A stretch of 64,000 nucleotides of DNA from Thunnus maccoyii (lineage: Eukaryota > Chordata > Actinopteri > Scombriformes > Scombridae). Made by a program: the position numbers and the translations under genes. The stretch is from positions 34,522,922 to 34,586,921 of the forward strand of contig NC_056538.1 in assembly GCF_910596095.1 (NCBI RefSeq), written 5' to 3'. A model generated the notes under the pieces. That model saw only the letters and a list, made by a program, of their open reading frames with translations. It had not been told where the DNA came from and did not search any database. Shown one piece after another: positions 33,039 to 43,167 of the stretch; the stretch's first letter is position 1, and each line of letters starts with the position of its first letter.

Positions 33039-33408
33039 AATAGCACAACGCCATTTTAGACAAGTCACATGATGTGGTCACATGACCCTTAACTCCAAAG
33101 TGACCCAAATACATCCCAGGGGTAACAATTCGGGATGTGCAGAGAGCCCAGTATTTTACTACTGAGCTAAAACTTTACTCATCGCCTCATTGCAGACAGA
33201 CCTCTATCTATTTATACACCCATAACACAGACAGCACAGCGTGTAACGTGTAGTGAAGAACTTCAAAGGTGATTCTTGCTTTGCATTTTTCATTTATTGC
33301 CTGTTTTTTTACAACCTAACTTTGTGGAAAGGAGAAGGGGAACAACAGGTTATGGAGAGTCTCTTGGGAGCACTTTGCTTGTATAAGTGGCTCAGCTTTA
33401 TCTCTGGA

Positions 33409-34394
33409 TAGGGCTGCTCGATATTGGCAAAAATCATAATCACAATTATTTCAGTCAATATTGAGATCATGATTATTTAACACATTTACTTTTTGACTCT
33501 CATTTTTGCCAATGCAGATATATGCACATATTTTTTTCCACCTGGCGTAGGAGACTATTACACCTGCAATCATAGATTGTACTAATGATCAAGAAAGACA
33601 ATATATGAGGGAAGAACTTAGGAAGACTGGAGTTCCAGAGCTCAGCATTAAAACTTTAATGAACCTGCCAAGTGGGTGGGAGCAGCAGAGTTTTCATTGA
33701 GTTTATTAGGCAGACAGGATTAATGTGTAGGATTTAATCTTTGGTCTTCAGTCCGAAGCAGAGGGTGGCGGTAATGTACCTAATATGCTGGTTGCCAACC
33801 GCTGTTATAAACCAAAAAGAAGAGGAAGAAAAAGTTTTTTCAAACAGAGTGGTACATCCTGTCAACCGAGGGGTTTCCTATCTGTGCAGACAAACACCGC
33901 AGCTCTCAGTTTGGATCCAACCAGAGCACCAAGCCCCGGTTTGTTATTCAGGTTAAAGTGGCAGCTGAGTGAAGTGGAGCCTGTGGAGGAAACACCAGTA
34001 AGCCCCATTGTCACTACAGGCTGATTCACTTGCTACAGGTGAGTTTCTTCTTGTGGAGCTGACATGCAAACTATTTTGGTTTAGTAACTTTCAGCTGTCA
34101 GTTAGCCTGGTGAAAGCAGGTTAGCCGGCTGCTGGTCAGGAGCTGCTGCTGACAGACGGCCGGTTCTGTGGATAGAGGCACTTGACGCCTGTTGGAGGCG
34201 TTTAGGGAGGGGCGAAAGCACACCACTGTAAAGGGAAGGGGTGTGCTAGATTTGCAACACAAGACAAAACGAGAGCATCATTACAAAATGACAATAATAA
34301 ACAATAAGCGTTTTATCTCGATTATCTTGTTTTCATAATCATTGGAAGCCAAAATCGTAATTAAATATAAAATTCGATTAATCGCACCACCCTA
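33409..34394. mobile_element. Non-autonomous hAT transposon with 8-bp target duplications
   Basis: The left end TAGGGCTGCTCGAT and the right end read inward TAGGGTGGTGCGAT form short terminal inverted repeats with AT-rich subterminal GATTA motifs. It is flanked by TCTCTGGA (33401-33408) and TCTCTGGG (34395-34402), an 8-bp target duplication with one difference, as expected for hAT. No transposase is present. The interior includes a stretch (about 33740-34020) whose short frames have no domain I recognise. Confidence 0.82.
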
Positions 34395-34402
34395 TCTCTG
34401 GG

Positions 34403-35534
34403 GAACAACCCCAACTCTGGGACTGATGCCCAATTAGGAAATGTGTGTCATGTAGCAGGTGGATGTGACTCCCCTCGTTGAGACCTGCTGATAGACGTAA
34501 GACGTAAGAGAGACACTGAGATAGCGATGTAACCGACCTGTGAGCTGGTATTTAACATGTTTTTCTTCCTGAAAAAATATTTGTATGACACAAATATTAG
34601 CAAAAAACCCCACTATTTGTGCTTTTTCGAATAACGTATTTGTATTCAGGCACACCCCTAGTAACAATATATACGTTCAAAAATACACACAAGAATATAC
34701 AGAAAAATATATATAATCTATATGCATATGAAAGTAAACATGATAATGGTTGTGTACATAGTACTGTATACAAAAAGTTCACGATTCAATGGTGTGTGAC
34801 AACACTTGATAAATATCAAGAAAAAACCTTGTTTTATAATAAATATACACAGATATAAATAAATATAAGAATAGGCTGGTGTAAGATAACATTAACTAGA
34901 CTGCTACCAGAGAAAACACTATGTATAAAAGTATGCAACACTACACTATGCACAAATATATACAAAAATATGCTTGCAAAGGAAACCTAAAGTAGGATAT
35001 CCTAGAATACCATCGGGCTTTGGGAGCCTCTGTGCAGCACAGTTCCGAGATGCGAGTTAACATCTGTGTCGTTGCCTTGGAAACTCTTGGTAGCGTAGCT
35101 CCTTTTAAGGAATAGGCAGTGCGTAAAATGTGGCGTAGCAGGTGAGTGAGTGGTTGAGTGAGAGAGCGAGCGGTAGAAAAGTGACGATGAATGCGAACGG
35201 AGCAGAGGAAAAGGTTCGCAGGAAGTTGTCAATCTGGCAGTAAACGGACAGTACAGACTACAGTGTGTCAGTTAATAAATGCTGCAGCTTGTCAAAACCA
35301 AGAAAAGTCACGTCTGTTCTTTCCCCAACTGCTAGACAAGTGAAGAGGGTTATCTCTGAAGTTAGCAACAATGGGTTAGCCAAACCTGAAGACGCTAAAT
35401 AGAGAAATAGAGAACCGCCGCCACGCCACAGCAGTCAACCTAGGGGAAACACTGATCATATACATATAGATTGTATGTATTTTTATTTATATTCTTGTGT
35501 GTATTTTTGTATGTATATATTGTTATCCCTGGAA
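34403..35534. other. AT-rich intergenic DNA, no gene seen
   Basis: Several short frames with no domain. Direct ATATA/ATACA-rich segments are present at 34660-34990. Nothing is supported as a gene. Confidence 0.6.
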
Positions 35535-35745
35535 TGCACTTGGGTCACGTCAGAGTTTATGGTGATCACATCAGGTGACATGTATTCATGTATATATCTG
35601 AGATGGCGTCGTGCTATTGTCATTTGAGTCTGATGAAGAGCAGGTGTGCTTGAAACATCACCTTGGTGCAATAAGTTATTGTGGATATTGGAGCCCTGCA
35701 GTGTGTAAGGTATTTCTTTGTTTTTTCACATCTCCTTCACTAACA
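35535..35745 (+). repeat. Diverged inverted copy of the repeat at 24290-24490
   Basis: Reads in the opposite orientation to 24290-24490 and 32905-33110, sharing GCTATTGTCATTTGAGTC, CTGATGAAGA and TTGGAGCCCTG. It contains a hammerhead-like string at 35619-35656, whose inner stem AGCA/TGCT pairs fully. Relationship to a Penelope-like element is possible but unproven. Confidence 0.6.
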
Positions 35746-35759
35746 AATGCCACGCCATT

Positions 35760-37080
35760 TGAGAAGTATTTAAAAGAATAATTTATTAGATTTGGTGAGA
35801 AGATTCAGGAAGAATGGGATGAGGGTTGATTGCCGGGGGGATGAACGGGAGCCGGGGGTTCGTAGGGGTCGTATATGGTGGGATAATAGGGGATGAGGGG
35901 AGGGATGAAAGGGGGTTGATTGGATGGGGATGAACGATGGGAACAAGTATCCTGTATGGATGGTTTGGATACAACGGGGGAGGAGGTCTGCTGTCAGGGG
36001 TAGATGTTTCAGTACGAGCTGATATTCTGTCTGTCTTAAGCCTTTGATTAACATGTTGACAGGGGAGTGAGAAATCAAAAGGGGCTGGAGCTCCAGAAAG
36101 CAGTTTGATGAAGAAATTTAAACTGCTCAGGTACTCTTGGATAGTGGATGTTCTGATTTTGAGAACTGAGTGGGCATGAGTGAGGAAGCTGGGTAATGTT
36201 ATGATGTCGATGGACAGAAATGGTAGACTGTGCACTGTATGGAAGGTTTGAAACAGAACCATCCTGAATAGTATGACAAAAGAGTTTTAGGTTCAAGACT
36301 ATTGACTATGATTGCTTGTCGCAACGTGGTGACCAGGTAGAGAAGCTGAGGATTCAGGTGAAGACTGTGGCTGAAAACAGAGGAACCAGTGTTGGATAAA
36401 GATCCAAGTCTGCTGCCGAGGATTTGAATTTCTGAAATGAAAAATGGGAGCAGGAGACAGAGATGGAATTTTGTAGCCTGGAACATGGATGGTTGTCTGC
36501 GTGGACAAGGATAACTTTTTGGACCACTCATGCCGCTAAAGAAGGGCAGCGATGACTATGGGGTAGGTCCCCTAGACGAAGGAGAGAGCAAGGACAGTTC
36601 TGGCGGTCAATCCGAGGCAAACCATCTACTGCCGTAGTAACTGCCGAATTCGATGGAGGGAGTCTCATCAGTGTTCAACTGGATGTCTAAGCTGGAGTAA
36701 GGCGGACTTGAGGGTAGCGACGATACAATGGGGTGAGGATGATGGAAGTTGTACGGAAGGTGGAAGACGTAAGGAAGTTTGTGGTTGTTGAGCAGAGTGC
36801 TTCGGAAAGGGACTCAAATATCTTGGGGCTGCTTTTGTGCCCAAAAGTGAGACGGACGGCAAAATAGTAACGACCTTACCAAGAAACGCCAAAGAACCTC
36901 CAGAAATCAGAATGAATAGGCAAGACTTTGAAGGCATTAGTGATATCGGCTATAGCCAACCAGGCACCATGGCCAGCAATACGGACGAGGTTGATGACAT
37001 GTGATTTAGTTGTATAATGCATTGAAAAAATCTGCGCTGGGGATGAGGCTCTTGATACCAGGTGTGGTGCTATTTCTGTT
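35760..37080 (-). mobile_element. Broken DIRS/Ngaro-type (tyrosine recombinase) retroelement fragment
   Basis: Fossil element on the minus strand. An RT-like remnant with AFKVLPIH lies at about 36650-36950, and a remnant resembling the N-terminal part of a DIRS/Ngaro tyrosine recombinase lies at about 35790-36260. This order fits the family. It is partial and carries several breaks; terminal repeats were not identified. It looks moderately old. Family assignment is from wording only. Confidence 0.55.
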
Positions 37081-37410
37081 TCTGCAGCTTTGACATATTT
37101 TTATTTTATTTTTTTATTGTTGCTAAGAAGCTTTATTTACATCGACGTCCTGCTCCCTCTTCCTGTGCAGCTTGTCATGTGCAGTAATATGCAGGGAGAT
37201 TTGTAGACGCCAGAATCAAGATTGTCAAGTTATTTTGATTAATCCTGCAGCTGTAGTCTGGGGGTCTTGCTCCTATATAGGGCCTGTTACATGTCTGCAC
37301 CTAGAAGCCCATCATTTCATTATCCCAGCCCTATACATCATGTACATTATGTGTATCCGTTTGGGCTTATGCTCTAACTTTAAAAACTACTTTGGTTAAA
37401 CATTCAGATT
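37081..37410. other. No gene seen
   Basis: Spacer between the retroelement fragment and the OR-F upstream block. Nothing is recognised. Confidence 0.6.
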
Positions 37411-37414
37411 GTTT

Positions 37415-37518
37415 ACTGAGAGATTGGTGGCATTAAGATGGAAGTGAGGCCATCAACCGGTTATGTTGTGACATCAGGAACCCGGAGGGAAAAGGCCAGA
37501 GATGACATCAGATAATTA
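37415..37518 (+). promoter_or_regulatory. OR-F upstream block shared with OR-G
   Basis: About 105 bp matching 40669-40773 with only a handful of differences. It contains two TGACATCA sites (half-CRE-like) and the string AACCCGGAGGGAAAAGGCC. It lies directly upstream of the OR-F promoter block. It was not seen upstream of OR-A to OR-E. A regulatory role is an inference from position and conservation. Confidence 0.5.
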
Positions 37519-37524
37519 GGTCGG

Positions 37525-37610
37525 TCTGTTGCTGTGGGCATCTTCTGTTTTTAAAGTTTAAAACAAGCAGAAGCAGAGTTTCAGTTCAGTTAGGAGGGAC
37601 TCAGTTTACA
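37525..37610 (+). promoter_or_regulatory. OR-F core promoter block
   Basis: Plus-strand order: CTGTTGCTGTGGGCATC, TATA-like AAAGTTTAAAAC, AGCAGAAGCAGAG, then CAGTTAGGAGGGACTC. It is closer to the OR-B and OR-C versions than to OR-D/E, although the OR-F 3' half matches OR-D/E. Confidence 0.55.
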
Positions 37611-37913
37611 GAAAGTGCATGTTAGGATTCATGTGATGTTAAAATCTGTGTCTTTTCACATTGTATTGTTGTATTATACAAATTTTATATCGAGGAAAGG
37701 TATAACACTTTTTACTTTATCTATAAACAGTTTTATTTGTTTTCATGTTGATAAATGAATCACCGTCATTGCCATAGAGTGTCTATATATATGGTTGATG
37801 ATTTAGCCTAAAGTGTAAACTACACCTTTACAAATCTATAACAAACATAATAATTATGATTAGTTCATCCACTGAATACTGTTATGATTGCTTAATGAAC
37901 TAAATGAAGGATC

Positions 37914-38834
37914 ATGAACTCTACACAAGTTTCATATTTGGCTCTTGTTGCCTACTTTGACACTGGGTTATTTAAATATTTATACTTCATGATTGTCATG
38001 TCTTTATATATGTTAATAGTTTGTTCCAATGTTTTTCTCATTGTGATTATCTGTATGAACAGAAGCTTACATGAACCTATGTACCTTTTTCTGTGCAGCC
38101 TGTTTGTAAATGAACTGTATGGTAGTACAGGGTTGTTTCCATTCCTTCTGGTTCAGATCCTCTCTGACATTCACACTGTTTCTACTTTCTTTTGTTTCCT
38201 GCAGATTTTCTGTGTGCACTTCTATGGAAGTGTAGAGCTTTTCACCTTAGGTGTCATGTCTTATGACAGATACCTCGCTATCTGTTGTCCTCTACAATAT
38301 AACACACGGATGACATGCAGCAAGGTTGTAGTCCTTACTGCTTTCGTGTGGTTATATAGTGTACTTGCAACTGTTGTCATGATGTCTTTGAGTGCCACTT
38401 TACAGCTGTGTGGAAACATGATTCACAAAGTTTACTGTGACAACTACTCAATCGTCAAACTGGCCTGCTCTGACACAACAGTCAATAATATCTATGGCAT
38501 TGTTTACATCTTTACCGTAATAGTTTCTCTTATAATCCTAATTGTTTTCTCATACATGAGGATTCTTAAAATTTGTTTTTCTGGTTCTAAACAGACCAGA
38601 AGGAAAGCCGTCAGTACCTGCACACCTCACCTTGCTTCCCTGCTCAACTTCTCTTTTGGAGCTTTCTTTGAAATAGTGCAAGGCAGATTTAATATGAGCA
38701 GAGTACCAAATATGTTGCGCATTATTTTATCATTATACTGGCTTACATGCCAGCCGCTCTTCAACCCTGTACTGTATGGACTGAATATGACCAAAATACG
38801 CATCATATGCAAGAGTCTTGGTAAAAGAATGTAG
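37914..38834 (+). CDS. Olfactory receptor OR-F (intact, mosaic)
   Basis: Odorant-receptor GPCR, 306 residues, starting MNSTQVSYLALVAYF. Motifs: NST near the start, LHEPMY, MSYDRYLAIC, KAVSTCTPHL and NPVLYG. From about 38575 (the SGSKQTRRK loop before TM6) to the stop, the coding sequence is the same as OR-D/E, and the identity runs on through 1.1 kb of 3' flank to about 39955. Upstream of that point TM3 to TM5 differ strongly. The gene therefore looks like a fusion or conversion product joining a distinct 5' part to an OR-D/E 3' part, with the frame kept. Its promoter region is of the OR-B/C type and it shares an upstream block with OR-G. Confidence 0.95.
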   Translation: MNSTQVSYLALVAYFDTGLFKYLYFMIVMSLYMLIVCSNVFLIVIICMNRSLHEPMYLFLCSLFVNELYGSTGLFPFLLVQILSDIHTVSTFFCFLQIFCVHFYGSVELFTLGVMSYDRYLAICCPLQYNTRMTCSKVVVLTAFVWLYSVLATVVMMSLSATLQLCGNMIHKVYCDNYSIVKLACSDTTVNNIYGIVYIFTVIVSLIILIVFSYMRILKICFSGSKQTRRKAVSTCTPHLASLLNFSFGAFFEIVQGRFNMSRVPNMLRIILSLYWLTCQPLFNPVLYGLNMTKIRIICKSLGKRM

Positions 38835-39955
38835 AATACTGGTGTCATCTGTCATCTAACAAATCTGTTCCTCTGGAATAACCAGTAAAAACACAAACTA
38901 ACAATAGTAGTGTTAACAGTGATGAGGACTGTATAATGTGTCTGAAATGTGTCCTAAATGATGTCAAATTAAACATGTAAAGAGTTGCTTTGAATCTCTG
39001 ACAGGTTTCAGTCACTAAAAATCAGTTCCCTGAACTGATTCTTGAGACGAATTCTCAAATGTTTAAAGATCTTTTAGTCGTTAAAGTCAGTCTATCATCT
39101 GAATTGTGTAGCTTATTCATAAGTTTAGTGAATCCTGATGTGTGAGATGGCTTCAGCCTTCACCAGTGACTCATTATTTTGTTGCTGTATTAGCACTTGA
39201 ATACTTTCAGTTTTTATTATTTATTCTAACTTAAAGACAAACAAATTAAAGATTTTAAATTTAGTCTAGAATATATGTTGATGTCCTACACAGTCTCCAA
39301 AACATGTAGAAGTGGTCTTCTCTAATGCAGCCATGAGGAATCTGTGGTCCATTGAACACTAATTCTTTTATTCAGAACATACTGCTCATGAGTGTACATG
39401 GATGTTATCCCTGTAATAGTTTGAAGAAAAGACTAAACTCAACAACAAATGTTTTTGATGCCCATATTTAAAATAAGTTACGAACAATTCATCAATTAGA
39501 GTCTTTTCTGTACATTTGTTTTCTTAACACCTCTTTTAAAGGGTAAAATTGACAAAATGCAGAGCAGTGACTCCTCCTGGAGTCAACACAATAGTTCACT
39601 TCTTTAGTTTTGTAGAGGCTTGATTTTAAGAAGAAATTTGATTCCCTTTCCCCTGCACCACCCTGCACCTGTCTATTTTCTAATATTTATCAAGTTGAAG
39701 TGATTTTATCAGGTTGTGCTTATGTGTTATATTGTGAACATGTAAACTGTATCAACAAAAACTGATCAGGGTCCCTGGTTTCACAATATGTATTTACAGA
39801 TTCAGTGGGCAGAGAAATACAATAAATAAATCAATAAAACATAACTTGTTTCTGTTTGGTTTTTAGTCAATTTGGAAACAGTTTTTGTCTTTTGAACAGG
39901 TCGATAGATTGCGGTCACATCTCCTTTAAGATAAGAGTATGCACGCACATCCAAA
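38835..39955. repeat. OR-F 3' flank copied from the OR-D/E block
   Basis: Near-identical to 23153-24275 and 31773-32890. The match stops at GCACGCACATCCAAAC; beyond it OR-F has unique sequence with a G-run (about 39990-40003). Confidence 0.9.
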
Positions 39956-40039
39956 CCGATACCATCCAAACCTTTAATCCAAAATCAGAGGCGGGGGGGG
40001 GGGGCATTTCCACACATATTAACCTCAAAATTGTTGTTG

Positions 40040-40655
40040 TTGTTCTGGAGAAAAACATTTACTGAGCTTTGACTATTTTAGATTATACTCAAATTTGTGC
40101 CTAGTTTATAAAATGTTAAATGGTTTGTCCTCCTCCACTATGTGACTATGTGTTCACTTGCTCAGTAAGTTCTATTAGATCCTCCAGAATATCCTCTATA
40201 CATGATTGGACCATTTCATCACACTGCATTTGGACAGTCAGCTTTCTCTGTGAAAGCCACAACTCAGTGGAACGTTTACCTGATGATATGAAGAACTGCA
40301 GTTTTATCAATACATTCAAAGCCAAATTAAAACATCTGCTAAAGACCAATCAGCTGTGTGACCACTGAGTCTAAACTCCATCTATGGTCTTCTCATTAGC
40401 GCAGATAGTCTTGTTTTTAATTTGACAAGTTTACATTATTCATTTCTAATTGACATTGTGGGTGTATGTGATGTTGTGTGTAGCTTTGTATTTTGTATTT
40501 TGTATTTTGTGTTCTGTGTGTTTTTTGTTTTGTACTGTTTGTTGTTGTGCTGTTGTATGTTTTGATTGTGGGGGACTACGGATGCAAATCAGCTTCAAGC
40601 TAACTCCGGTGCATCTTTAATGTTTAAAAACTGCACACTGTCCCAATCAATAAAT
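40040..40655 (+). mobile_element. LINE 3'-end remnant
   Basis: The plus strand encodes pieces of the C-terminal region of a LINE ORF2: LVYKMLNGL, then WNxLPDD-like, then FKAKLKHLLKTNQLCDH. A 3' UTR follows, ending near a short CAATCAATAAATCAA stretch. It is 5'-truncated and frame-broken. It differs from the L2 family with the AKAYS C-terminus. It separates the OR-F flank from the OR-G upstream block. Confidence 0.6.
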
Positions 40656-40668
40656 CAAATTGTGTCAT

Positions 40669-40790
40669 TACTGAGATATTGGTGGCATTAAGATGGACCT
40701 GAGGTCATCAACAGGTTATGTTGTGACATCAGGAACCCGGAGGGAAAAGGCCAGAGATGACATCAGATAATTATAAAAGCAGAAGCTGCT
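40669..40790 (+). promoter_or_regulatory. OR-G upstream block and TATA-like box
   Basis: Matches 37415-37518 upstream of OR-F, including two TGACATCA sites. It runs straight into AATTATAAAAGCAGAAG, so here the TATA-like element is immediately adjacent and the CTGCTGTGGGCG part is missing. Confidence 0.55.
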
Positions 40791-40977
40791 GATCAGACGA
40801 GGAGGATGAAAAACAGACTGATATCAGCTTCACAATCAACACCAGCTACTTCATCATGTGTAACCAAACATCTTCTTTTCTGTCCTGAATTGTGAGAAAA
40901 GGTGAAGGATGTGTTTTGGTGGTGATGTTTTCTAAATGATTGCTTTCTTATGAATCTGTTATTCCGAATGTTTCAGT

Positions 40978-41904
40978 ATGAACAGCTCTATCACTACAAT
41001 CACCTTCACAATCTACGGTGCACTCGGTCTGTATAATTCTGCGCTTGTCATTTGCATCTTAGTCCTCTACATTTCCGGTTTGTGTGTTAACTTTTTCCTC
41101 GTTCTGGTTATTTGTGTCGAGTCTCGCCTTCACAGACCGATGTACGTTCTGTTGGTAAATCTGTCTCTGAGTGGAGTAGTAGGCAGTTCATCTGTGTGTC
41201 CAAACATCATCAAACACCTTGTGGTGAACAGGCAGGAGAGTTCTCTAGAGGGATGTTTGACACAAGTGTTTTTCACCAACGTGTACGGTGGCTGTATATT
41301 TTGTATTCTGGCACTGATGGCCTACGAGCGGTTTGTTTCCATCTGTAAACCTCTGGGGTATCACTCCATCATCACGCCAGCTAGAGTCAAACTAATGCTG
41401 GCGGTGGTTTATTTCATCCTGAGCTCGTCCTCGATCATCCAGGTTTATCTGACGTCAAGACTCACACTGTGCAGACACACGGTGGATAAACTTCTATGTG
41501 ACAGTCTGGTGATCGCAAAGCTTTCATGTAAAAAGACGACTCTGATCGGTGTTTACGGTCTGTGCTGCGCCGTCTTTGTCATCGTTTTACCGTGTTTTCT
41601 AGTCTTTCTCTCGTACTTTCATATTTTCCTGGTGATCCTAAAAACCTCGAAGGAGTCCAGGAGGAAAGCGCTGCGGACGTGCACGCCGCACTTAGTGACC
41701 TTCATTAATTTCTCCGTGGCGTCCTTTTGTGGTGTCACTTATAATCGTCTGAGTCACGAAGTTCCACGAGCTACGAATATTTTCATAAGTTTGAATTTTT
41801 TTGTCATTCCCCCTCTTCTGCATCCCATAATTTATGGTATTAAAATGCAGGAGATCCGACAGAGTATAAACAGAATAATGAAATGGAGAATAATACAATC
41901 ATGA
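40978..41904 (+). CDS. Olfactory receptor OR-G (intact, divergent)
   Basis: Odorant-receptor GPCR, 308 residues, single coding exon starting MNSSITTITF. Motifs: NSS glycosylation site at 2-4, LHRPMY after TM1 (versus LHEPMY), MAYERFVSIC at the end of TM3 (ERF instead of DRY), KALRTCTPHL before TM6, and HPIIYG in TM7 (H-P instead of N-P). It shares only about a third of its residues with OR-A to OR-F and is GC-richer at third positions, so it is an older lineage and outside the exchange seen among the others. It is the last OR at this edge of the cluster. The frame is clean. The ligand is unknown. Confidence 0.94.
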   Translation: MNSSITTITFTIYGALGLYNSALVICILVLYISGLCVNFFLVLVICVESRLHRPMYVLLVNLSLSGVVGSSSVCPNIIKHLVVNRQESSLEGCLTQVFFTNVYGGCIFCILALMAYERFVSICKPLGYHSIITPARVKLMLAVVYFILSSSSIIQVYLTSRLTLCRHTVDKLLCDSLVIAKLSCKKTTLIGVYGLCCAVFVIVLPCFLVFLSYFHIFLVILKTSKESRRKALRTCTPHLVTFINFSVASFCGVTYNRLSHEVPRATNIFISLNFFVIPPLLHPIIYGIKMQEIRQSINRIMKWRIIQS

Positions 41905-42895
41905 ACCTTTTTAAAGGACAGTTAATATTTTCTTCGTAGCTCACAGCCGATAAATCACACTGACTGTTGGTTGTTACGGTTGATGGATTGTTATTTTTGT
42001 TCACTGAATGTTGACACCTGGAACTATTGAATCAGGTATTGATCCCTGTGGAGGCTTCAGATCATCTCATGTAAAGAAAATGGAAACTGAAAGAGAGATT
42101 GTTGAGTTTCTTTTATTTGAATGTTGCAAAGAGAAAAATAATCATGAAACTTAAACTAGAAATGTTCAACAATAAAGGGATTAAAAATAGACTTTTTGAG
42201 TTCCTGTCAATGAATAAGAATTGATAAATAAATTAAAGTATAGTCACCAGCTGTTCATTTACATTATTATTATTATTATTAATGTTTGTTGTCTATTAGT
42301 GTAACTGAGTTTGCTCAATAAAAACATTTTGCAATTTTAAAAAAGGTCATGTTAAGCAACGTACGATCATATGATATTTAAATGATGAGAACATTTTAAT
42401 TAAGATCTGTGTTGAAAAAGGGTTTTATTTACATAATCTATTAACCTGTCAATTCAGACCAAAACTACCCAAAGATTCTCTTTATTTGTTCTTTCTTCTT
42501 CTAAACTCTTCGGCCTATTTTTGTCACTATGCGAGTCTGTGTATATTTATAATGTGATATGTTTACAACATATTTGTGTTTATGTTGATTTTTCTGCATT
42601 CAGTGATAATGAACATGATGATGTTGAATAAAACAAACCTTCATGTGTTTTAATTAAATGTGAGTTTATTTTATCTCCTCATTGACACTCTGGAGTTTTA
42701 CACTGACAGTTAAATCTTATCCGCCTCCCCAACTTCATTCAAACTTTATTTTACTTTACATTATTATTTTCATAAACAATTAATCTGTTTTATTAATTTA
42801 TTATGTCTACAAACTGTTAATTTTGTCCAATAAACAATTAATATTCTGTCTTTCAACTAACTGACTACTTTATTATGAACTTTTAAAACTCAATC
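41905..42895. other. AT-rich 3' region, no gene seen
   Basis: Holds several AATAAA-like signals (for example near 42314 and 42627) and a short ATT microsatellite near 42265. Some may serve the OR-G transcript. No coding feature. Confidence 0.55.
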
Positions 42896-43167
42896 AGGGC
42901 TGCAATTATTCATCATTATCGATTTTTTATTTAGTTCATGAAATGTGAAAAACTGGAGTCAGTTTCTCAGAGGCTGCAGTGACATCTGCAATGTTTCCTC
43001 TGACAGTAAAAGATATTCACTTCACTTCATGTATGATGAAGACAAACAGAAAATCATCACGTTTTAGAAGCTGGAAGTAGAAGTTTTGGTATTTTTGCTT
43101 GAAAAATGACTGAAATTATTAATTGATTATGTAATTAATTGCTGTTGAATTAAATTGTTGCAGCTCT
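42896..43167. mobile_element. hAT-like MITE
   Basis: The left end AGGGCTGCAAT and the right end read inward AGAGCTGCAACAAT give short inverted ends; the interior matches a common teleost MITE pattern. The flanks do not give a clear 8-bp duplication, so the copy is old. Confidence 0.55.

Larger units (their letters stand above)
29711..33153. repeat. Duplicated block, copy 2 (contains OR-E)
   Basis: Near-identical to 19882-24537 minus the L2 insertion. It preserves the empty insertion site at about 30450. The match ends at CCCAGTATT, where copy 1 enters satellite and copy 2 enters TTTACTACTGAGC. Confidence 0.93.
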
